Below, one piece after another: positions 1-6,101 of a DNA stretch of 6,101 nucleotides. Under the pieces are notes generated by a model. The model did not search any database and was not told the DNA's origin. It saw only the letters and a list, made by a program, of their open reading frames with translations. Made by a program: the position numbers and the translations under genes. Source of the DNA: Actinomycetes bacterium (GTDB lineage Bacteria > Actinomycetota > Acidimicrobiia > Acidimicrobiales > RAAP-2); contig JAKAZC010000179.1 in NCBI GenBank assembly GCA_021826655.1, positions 1 to 6,101 on the forward strand, read 5' to 3'. Position 1 is the first letter of the stretch, and the number at the start of each line of letters is the position of its first letter.

Positions 1-20
1 CCTGACCAGCACCTCTTCGG

Positions 21-93
21 TGGAGGTAAGGGGATTCGAACCCCTGACCTCTTGACTGCCAGTCAAGCGCTCTACCAACTGAGCTATACCCCC
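21..93 (-). tRNA. tRNA-Ala (anticodon GGC)
   Basis: Read on the minus strand, this 73-nt stretch folds as a full cloverleaf. It has a 7-bp acceptor stem, a D arm with the AGTTGGTA loop, the anticodon stem CTTGA/TCAAG around loop CTGGCAG, a 5-nt variable loop, and the T arm AGGGG-TTCGAAT-CCCCT. The anticodon GGC reads alanine codon GCC (and GCU by wobble). The third acceptor pair is G3:U70 and the discriminator base is A73, the classical identity set for alanyl-tRNA synthetase, so the isotype is supported independently of the anticodon. The CCA end is not encoded (CCG follows), so it must be added after transcription. It is divergent from the gene starting at 356. Confidence 0.97.
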
Positions 94-104
94 GAAGACG
101 GATC

Positions 105-134
105 AGGTTATCAGGAGGGCACCTGACGTCCGAA
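105..134 (-). promoter_or_regulatory. probable promoter of tRNA-Ala
   Basis: On the minus strand, TAACCT (105-110) fits the actinobacterial TANNNT -10 box. It lies 11 nt before the mature tRNA 5' end, which leaves a leader of only a few bases. TTCGGA (129-134), 18 bp further upstream, is a partial match to TTGACA. The position is right for a stable-RNA promoter; the -35 match is weak, so the pairing is inferred. Confidence 0.45.
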
Positions 135-138
135 TCGG

Positions 139-166
139 GGTCGGGGAGGGACCCGCGCCCCCGACC
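139..166. repeat. 8-bp perfect inverted repeat with 12-nt loop
   Basis: GGTCGGGG (139-146) is perfectly complementary to CCCCGACC (159-166) across a 12-base loop. The stem lies just upstream of the tRNA-Ala promoter and far upstream of the plus-strand gene at 356. No T-tract follows on either strand and no visible gene ends here, so it does not read as a terminator for anything in the window. It could be a protein-binding site, a supercoil-driven cruciform, or chance in GC-rich DNA. Confidence 0.4.
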
Positions 167-343
167 GGAAGTCAGACCCGCCCCTGGATCGCCACTCCGA
201 CTCCGCCCTGAACCGACCGGCGTGCCGCCGACAAATCGGGATCGACCGTCACTACGATTGCCGTCGGCCAGGCGGCCCGCGACGTAGATGCACACCTGCG
301 CCGGGCCGGATCGCAGTAGGCCGCAGCCGGTACACACGACGAC

Positions 344-350
344 GAAGGGG
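344..350 (+). promoter_or_regulatory. ribosome binding site of the 395-aa gene
   Basis: GAAGGGG sits five bases before the ATG at 356 and is purine-rich enough to pair with the 16S 3' end. It is the clearest Shine-Dalgarno-like site in the window and supports this start over the internal ATGs at 458 and 503. Confidence 0.5.
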
Positions 351-355
351 CACAG

Positions 356-1543
356 ATGGGTGATTCGGTGGAGTACCGCGACGGGGTCTTCGTCGCCACA
401 GGTCAGGACCGGGTGATCGAACCGGCCGGAACAGGATCGGTCACAGGTACCGCACTGATGGTCCGGCCCGACGAGCACCTGGCCCCGGTGGGCACACCGG
501 GCATGCTGGTCGACGCCGAACTCACGCCCGTCGCACCGTCTCCGGCGCCCTCCCATCCCACCGGTGGGGCCCGCCGGGTCGCCGTCGCCACCGTCGTCGC
601 GGCGCTCATCGCCGCCGTGGCCTTCGGGGCCGCCGCCTTCGGTGGCGCCTTCGGCTCCCACTCGTCCACACCCGGCTCGGGCCGGAGCACCCTCGGCGCC
701 GCCGCCGCTTCCTCGGCCACGGCCACGTCGGTGACCTTTACGGTGTCGGCCACGCGGTCGACACCGTCCACGGTGACCACACTCCTGTCGGGGACCGGCG
801 TCGTCGACCTGACCCGCGGCACAGGTCGGTTGACCGCGTCCGTGCCGGCGCTCTCGGGCTACGCCGGCAGTGGCAGCGACACCGTCGACATTGTCGCCGA
901 CGCTCGCTCCGTCTACGTCGGGTCGCCGCTGGTGTCCTCGGCCACCGGGGGCGGGCACTGGCTGAAGGCGGCACTCCCCGCCGACACGTCCGCAGGCGGT
1001 GCCGACTCGTCGACGCTCGCCGTGCTGGCCGACCCGTCGCAACTGCTGGGACTCCTGACCTCGGTCGGTGGCCGGGTGACGACCGTGGGAAACGTCGACC
1101 TCCAGGGGGTCCCCACCACGGAGTACCGGACCACTGTGACCCTGTCCGAGCTCGCGTCGAGGGCGGGCGTGACTGCACACTCGGCGGCGGGCGCCCGGAT
1201 CGCCCGCGTGCTCGCCCAACTGGGCAGCAGCTCGGTACCGATCTCGGCATGGGTGGGCACCGACGGCCACGTCCGCCAGCTGACGGCCTCGCTCGACCTG
1301 TCGCGGCTGACACTGGGTGGGCTGGCCGGTGACATCGTCGGCGGCACGCTGGGAGGTTCCACTGGGGGACGGACCACCTCGTCCACCACCGTCACGGTCG
1401 GCTTCTCGCACTACGACCAGCCGGTGACGGTGACGGTGCCGCCACCTTCGCAGGTCACCGACGTCAACGGCGTCGTGTCCGCGATCACCGGTGCCGTGTC
1501 CGCCGTCCGGCACGCGGTGTCGAGCCTGTCCGCGAGCCTCTGA
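356..1543 (+). CDS. membrane-anchored exported protein, probable LppX/LprG-like (LolA-fold) outer domain
   Basis: The 395-residue protein has a hydrophilic, Pro-rich N-terminal segment (1-73), one Ala/Val-rich hydrophobic helix (about 74-100) preceded by Arg-Arg, a Ser/Thr/Ala linker (101-122), and a beta-rich Ser/Thr/Val domain (about 123-365). The positively charged side before the helix suggests the N-terminus stays inside and the large domain lies outside. In the outer domain, the pattern HWLKAALP (201-208), then DPSQLLGLL (226-234), then VDLQGVPTTEYRTTV (247-261) resembles actinobacterial LppX/LprAFG-type proteins, which carry lipids or glycolipids. Those are normally lipoproteins, whereas this protein has no cysteine at all and so no lipobox. 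The tail (371-395) is a Val/Ala/Ser helix. The ATG is preceded by GAAGGGG five bases upstream. Coding is convincing; the family call rests on remembered patterns and is moderate. Ligand and role are unknown. leuS follows after 67 bases on the same strand. Confidence 0.8.
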   Translation: MGDSVEYRDGVFVATGQDRVIEPAGTGSVTGTALMVRPDEHLAPVGTPGMLVDAELTPVAPSPAPSHPTGGARRVAVATVVAALIAAVAFGAAAFGGAFGSHSSTPGSGRSTLGAAAASSATATSVTFTVSATRSTPSTVTTLLSGTGVVDLTRGTGRLTASVPALSGYAGSGSDTVDIVADARSVYVGSPLVSSATGGGHWLKAALPADTSAGGADSSTLAVLADPSQLLGLLTSVGGRVTTVGNVDLQGVPTTEYRTTVTLSELASRAGVTAHSAAGARIARVLAQLGSSSVPISAWVGTDGHVRQLTASLDLSRLTLGGLAGDIVGGTLGGSTGGRTTSSTTVTVGFSHYDQPVTVTVPPPSQVTDVNGVVSAITGAVSAVRHAVSSLSASL

Positions 1544-1564
1544 CCGCTCCGTCGCCGTCACGAT

Positions 1565-1578
1565 CCCACCCGGGTGGG
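1565..1578. repeat. 14-bp perfect palindrome between the 395-aa gene and leuS
   Basis: CCCACCCGGGTGGG reads the same on both strands. It starts 21 bases after the stop of the upstream gene and ends 32 bases before the leuS ATG, just upstream of the putative leuS -10 box. It could be an operator overlapping the -35 zone, or a short hairpin (5-bp stem, CCGG loop) ending the upstream transcript, although there is no T-tract. A close variant, CCCACCGGTGGG, lies inside the upstream gene at 557-568. Confidence 0.45.
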
Positions 1579-1596
1579 GCCACCGGTCGCGCCCGG

Positions 1597-1602
1597 TACG
1601 AT
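1597..1602 (+). promoter_or_regulatory. putative -10 box for a leaderless leuS transcript
   Basis: TACGAT fits the TANNNT consensus of actinobacterial housekeeping promoters. Eight bases separate it from the leuS ATG, which is about where transcription would begin. No Shine-Dalgarno sequence is present in the C-rich stretch before the ATG, as expected for a leaderless mRNA. No good -35 is visible, which is common in such promoters. Confidence 0.45.
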
Positions 1603-1610
1603 CGGCCCCC

Positions 1611-4121
<2,511 letters not shown>

Positions 4122-4125
4122 CCAT

Positions 4126-4135
4126 CGGTCGACCG
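4126..4135 (+). terminator. possible hairpin after leuS
   Basis: The perfect 10-bp palindrome CGGTCGACCG begins five bases after the leuS stop codon. As RNA it could form only a short stem (CGG/CCG with a TCGA loop), and no U-tract follows, so it is at most a weak transcript-end signal. Confidence 0.2.
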
Positions 4136-4161
4136 GCGGCCACGTTCGGTGCACCGACGAT

Positions 4162-4181
4162 GTCCGGGTCCGGGTCCGGGT
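4162..4181. repeat. short tandem repeat (GTCCGG)x3
   Basis: The hexamer GTCCGG occurs three times in a row, followed by GT. It lies 40 bases after leuS in non-coding DNA. It is most likely a slippage-prone simple repeat. Confidence 0.8.
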
Positions 4182-4366
4182 GAGGCGAGTGCGGTCGCCG
4201 GGACCGGTCGGACGGCTGTTGGCGGTGCGGGCCCGGGACGGGCGCGGGTTCCGCCTCGCCGTCCGCGGCCGCAGCCGCAGTGCCGTTCCCCCCGCCCGCG
4301 CCGTGCACGACGCACGCGGGCCCGGTCGCCCGCTGGTCAAATGGCTGAACCGGGGGACGCTGCACC

Positions 4367-4385
4367 CGGTCCGTCCGGACGACCG
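4367..4385 (-). terminator. possible GC-rich hairpin after the LLM oxidoreductase gene
   Basis: CGGT-C-CGT (4367-4374) can pair with ACG-ACCG (4379-4385) around a CCGG loop, leaving one bulged base. The hairpin starts five bases beyond the oxidoreductase stop on the minus strand and could end that transcript, or serve both convergent genes. No U-tract is present, so this is a suggestion based on position and structure. Confidence 0.3.
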
Positions 4386-4390
4386 ACCGG

Positions 4391-5398
4391 TCAGTCCTTG
4401 AAGCCGCCCAGGAGCCCGGCCCACCGATCGGTGCCGATCCCGGACGTCCCGTACACGTTGAACCGGTCGATCAGCCCGCCCAAGCGGGACCGCACCTTGG
4501 CGGCGACGGTGTCGGGGGCGCCGACCACGGCGAAGGCGTCGAGCATCTCGTCGTCGATCAGGCGGGACATGTCGTCCCAGGCACCCCTCTTCGACAGGGT
4601 GTGGAGCTCGGACTGCAGGTCGCCCCACCCGTGCAGTTCGAGCACGGGACGGTAGGCGGGGGTGGAGCCGTAGAAGGCGAGCTGCTTGCGGGTGTCCGCC
4701 GCCGACCGGACGAACGCCGCCTCGTCGTCGCCGGTGACCACCATGCCCGGGTACGAGATCTGGACGTCGGACCGGGTGCGCCCGCTGGCAGCCAGGCCCC
4801 GCGCCAGTGCCGGGAGGGTGGCGTCACGCAGGTACCGCTCGGTCGTGAACGGGTGGGCGAGCAGCCCGTCGGCGACCTCACCGGCCACCTCGGTCATGAG
4901 CGGGCCCACGGCGGCCAGGAAGATGGGCGGGTTCCCGTACGGGTTGGGGCCGGGGTCGAACATCGGGGTCATGAGCGTGTGGCGGAAGTACTCGCCCCGG
5001 AAGGCGAGGCGGCTCCCGTCGGCCCAGCTGGCCCAGATGGCGCGCACGGCCAGGACGAGCTCGCGCATCCGGGGGGCGGGGTGCGACCACGGCATGGAGT
5101 AGCGCTTCTCGATGTGGGGCTTGATCTGGCTCCCGAGTCCCAGCATGAACCGGCCCCGCGCCACGGTCTGGAGGTCGTTGGCGGTGACGGCGAGGGTCAT
5201 CGGGTTGCGGGCGAAGGCGACGGCGATCCCGGTCCCGACCTGCACGCGCTCGGTGTGCTCGGCCGCCAGCACCAGGGGGAGGAAGGGGTCGTGGCTGGTC
5301 TCGGCCGACCAGATGCCGTCGTAGCCGGCGGCCTCCGCCTCCCTGGCCTCGGCGACGACGCCGACCGGGTCGAATCCGAGGGTCCCGTCGACGAGCAT
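4391..5398 (-). CDS. F420-dependent LLM-class oxidoreductase, MSMEG_2256 (TIGR03617) type
   Basis: This 335-residue protein belongs to the bacterial luciferase-like monooxygenase superfamily, TIM-barrel enzymes that use FMN or, in actinobacteria, mostly coenzyme F420. Matches to the family as I know it are GYDGIWSAETSHDPFLPL (25-42), GIAVAFARNPMT (57-68), GRFMLGLGSQ (82-91), the run with SMPWSHPAPRMRE (101-113), GEYFRHTLMTPMF (135-147), AAVGPLMTEVAGEVADGLL (162-180) and HPFTTERYLR (182-191). It looks complete and of normal length. It is presumably cytoplasmic; the substrate is unknown and no neighbour suggests one. I chose ATG 5398 because MLVDGTLGFD fits the usual family N-terminus. A TTG five codons upstream (5411-5413) has GAGG six bases before it and is a real alternative. 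The gene converges on leuS and diverges from the DUF1707 gene. Confidence 0.93.
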   Translation of the reverse strand: MLVDGTLGFDPVGVVAEAREAEAAGYDGIWSAETSHDPFLPLVLAAEHTERVQVGTGIAVAFARNPMTLAVTANDLQTVARGRFMLGLGSQIKPHIEKRYSMPWSHPAPRMRELVLAVRAIWASWADGSRLAFRGEYFRHTLMTPMFDPGPNPYGNPPIFLAAVGPLMTEVAGEVADGLLAHPFTTERYLRDATLPALARGLAASGRTRSDVQISYPGMVVTGDDEAAFVRSAADTRKQLAFYGSTPAYRPVLELHGWGDLQSELHTLSKRGAWDDMSRLIDDEMLDAFAVVGAPDTVAAKVRSRLGGLIDRFNVYGTSGIGTDRWAGLLGGFKD

Positions 5399-5403
5399 GG
5401 GCC

Positions 5404-5409
5404 ACGGTA
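5404..5409 (-). promoter_or_regulatory. possible -10 box of the LLM oxidoreductase gene
   Basis: On the minus strand TACCGT fits TANNNT and lies four bases before the ATG at 5398, which would give a leaderless or nearly leaderless mRNA. The spacing is a little short and no -35 is visible. If the TTG at 5413 is the true start, this hexamer is simply coding sequence. Confidence 0.22.
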
Positions 5410-5468
5410 CCAAGGGGCGCCTCGGGATGGGGTGGCGCCGGTCGTGTGACGGGCCGCGCCCGGGGTAG

Positions 5469-5498
5469 TTGCGAAACCGCGTGCCGTGTCAGCACAAT
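5469..5498 (+). promoter_or_regulatory. promoter for a leaderless DUF1707 gene
   Basis: TTGCGA (5469-5474) matches the -35 hexamer style of actinobacterial housekeeping promoters. CACAAT (5493-5498) serves as the -10 box after an 18-bp spacer. Six bases then separate it from the GTG at 5505, so transcription would start at or next to the start codon. The -10 is embedded in the 8-bp palindrome ACAATTGT (5494-5501), a possible operator. This argues against using the TTG at 5469 as a start codon. Confidence 0.55.
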
Positions 5499-5504
5499 TG
5501 TCGT

Positions 5505-6026
5505 GTGAGCACCGATGGAGTCGACCGGACCGCGCCCCGTCCCGTGCCGGAGCTCACCCTCGTCGGGCCCGAGCCGGCGGTGACCGATGACGACCGGAAC
5601 CGCTATGGCCTGCTCCTCGACCACGCGGCCGACCGGGGTCTGCTCTCCCCGGTCGAGTACCAGACGCGGTTGACCGAGCTGGCCGACGCCGCCTCGGTCG
5701 ACGAGCTCCAGCGGATCGTGACCGAGCTGCCGGCATTCAGCGGGACGGGTGGACCCGTTGCGTCACCGCGTGGTGGCACCGGCCCGTCGGGGCCCGGTTC
5801 CCGGACCGCCCCGGACCCGGCCGCACTCGACTCGGCGCTGTGGGCCACGCGTACCCCTTCGGCGGGGCGACGGGGTACGGGCAACCCGTGGGTGGTCCTC
5901 GCCGTCCTGGTCGCCGTGCTGGTGGTGGCGATGGTGGTGCTCGCCCTGATCGTGGCCCATGTGGCCGCACGCCGCGTGGGTGCGGTGGTCACCTGGACGG
6001 CCCCGGTCAGTCGGCTTCGCCTCTGA
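5505..6026 (+). CDS. DUF1707 (SHOCT-like) domain single-pass membrane protein
   Basis: From GTG 5505 the product is 173 residues. Residues about 25-77 (TDDDRNRYGLLLDHAADRGLLSPVEYQTRL through DELQRIVTELP) match the DUF1707 pattern: an acidic DxxR start, a helix, an RG-L turn, an E-Y/F-x-x-R helix, then a xELxxLxxxLP ending. A Gly/Pro/Ser-rich linker (78-127) follows, then one strongly hydrophobic helix (about 128-151) and a short basic tail. The sequence suggests the domain is cytoplasmic and tethered by the C-terminal helix. DUF1707 proteins are widespread in actinobacteria, and their biochemical role is not established. The frame is open 12 codons further to a TTG at 5469, but that TTG lies in the -35 box and no family residues are gained. 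The gene is divergent from the LLM oxidoreductase and overlaps the next minus-strand gene by 20 bases. Confidence 0.85.
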   Translation: MSTDGVDRTAPRPVPELTLVGPEPAVTDDDRNRYGLLLDHAADRGLLSPVEYQTRLTELADAASVDELQRIVTELPAFSGTGGPVASPRGGTGPSGPGSRTAPDPAALDSALWATRTPSAGRRGTGNPWVVLAVLVAVLVVAMVVLALIVAHVAARRVGAVVTWTAPVSRLRL

Positions 6027-6101
6027 GGAACTGCTCGAGTTCGGCGGCGATCTCGTCGCCGCTGGGCAATTCCGAGGCGAACCCGAGGGGCGTGCCCTCC
6101 T
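6007..6101 (-). CDS. C-terminal fragment of an unidentified protein (runs off the window)
   Basis: On the minus strand a frame enters from the right edge and ends at the TGA 6007-6009. The visible end reads EGTPLGFASELPSGDEIAAELEQFLRGEAD. The SGDEIAAELEQFLRG part forms an acidic amphipathic helix of the kind that closes several actinobacterial cytoplasmic families (PAC2 proteins and alpha/beta-hydrolase proteins have similar tails). This is too little to assign a family. The codon pattern is GC-rich in third positions, as expected for a real gene here. It meets the DUF1707 gene tail-to-tail with a 20-base overlap. Confidence 0.6.
   Translation of the reverse strand, partial: EGTPLGFASELPSGDEIAAELEQFLRGEAD

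Larger units (their letters stand above)
94..355. other. divergent intergenic region
   Basis: These 262 bases separate the minus-strand tRNA-Ala from the plus-strand gene at 356. They hold the tRNA promoter, the hairpin at 139-166, and a TACGAT hexamer (253-258) that could be a -10 box for the right-hand gene. That hexamer is identical to the one just before leuS, but here no good -35 is seen and the leader would be about 90 nt. I see no coding potential: the open frames crossing it lack plausible start signals and show no family resemblance. Confidence 0.5.
4122..4390. other. convergent intergenic region
   Basis: These 269 bases lie between the ends of leuS and the oxidoreductase gene. They contain the palindrome CGGTCGACCG (4126-4135) right after the leuS stop, a hexamer repeat (4162-4181), and a hairpin near the oxidoreductase stop (4367-4385). 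There is no T-rich tract on either strand. Short Arg/Pro-rich open frames cross the area on both strands, but none has a plausible ribosome site or a recognisable product, so I call no gene here. Confidence 0.5.

Noticed and set aside
1491..1610. 40-codon upstream extension of leuS
   Set aside because: It overlaps the previous gene, is Arg/Pro-rich, and no LeuRS has such an extension; the MARAYD start fits the family.
1544..1610. T-box or leucine attenuator before leuS
   Set aside because: The gap is only 67 bases, lacks T-box specifier and antiterminator features, has no leader peptide with Leu codons, and the promoter seems to lie right at the start codon.
4180..4401. 73-codon plus-strand frame starting GTG in the leuS/LLM intergenic region
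   Set aside because: There is no ribosome site, the composition is Arg/Pro-rich as expected by chance in GC-rich DNA, it runs over the end of the oxidoreductase gene, and it resembles no family.
6094..6101. AGGAGGGC on the minus strand at the right edge as a Shine-Dalgarno site
   Set aside because: No start codon follows at a suitable distance in an open frame; the bases are explained as codons of the partial gene.

Overview
The window is a GC-rich (visually about 70%) stretch of bacterial chromosome with an actinobacterial look. It holds a coenzyme F420-type luciferase-like oxidoreductase, a DUF1707 (SHOCT-like) membrane protein, and start regions that read as leaderless promoters (a TANNNT-like -10 box a few bases before the start codon). 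An Acidimicrobiia-like lineage is my guess from overall flavour; the sequence alone does not prove it.

Layout from left to right. A tRNA-Ala(GGC) gene on the minus strand (21-93) has a recognisable upstream promoter. A 262-base divergent intergenic region with a strong hairpin follows. A plus-strand gene (356-1543) encodes a Cys-free, membrane-anchored exported protein with a probable LppX/LprG-like (LolA-like) outer domain. After 67 bases containing a perfect 14-bp palindrome comes leuS (1611-4121, plus), a complete bacterial leucyl-tRNA synthetase. A 269-base convergent intergenic region holds short repeats and hairpins but no convincing gene. It is followed by a minus-strand F420-dependent LLM oxidoreductase of the MSMEG_2256/TIGR03617 type (4391-5398). 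A 106-base divergent promoter region leads to a plus-strand DUF1707 single-pass membrane protein (5505-6026). The window ends inside a minus-strand gene whose last 31 codons are visible and overlap the DUF1707 gene tail-to-tail by 20 bases.

The genes do not form one pathway. tRNA-Ala and leuS belong to translation, the two membrane proteins look like envelope or regulatory proteins, and the oxidoreductase is a redox enzyme of unknown substrate. Strand changes occur at almost every boundary, so most genes are probably transcribed singly; only the 395-residue gene and leuS could share a transcript.

I found no mobile element, CRISPR array, toxin-antitoxin or defence module, biosynthetic cluster or other new system. 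The points worth a second look are small: leaderless start architecture, a Ser in place of a zinc-ligand Cys in LeuRS, a 12-bp in-frame duplication in leuS, a pair of similar palindromes, and the unusual layout of the 395-residue protein.
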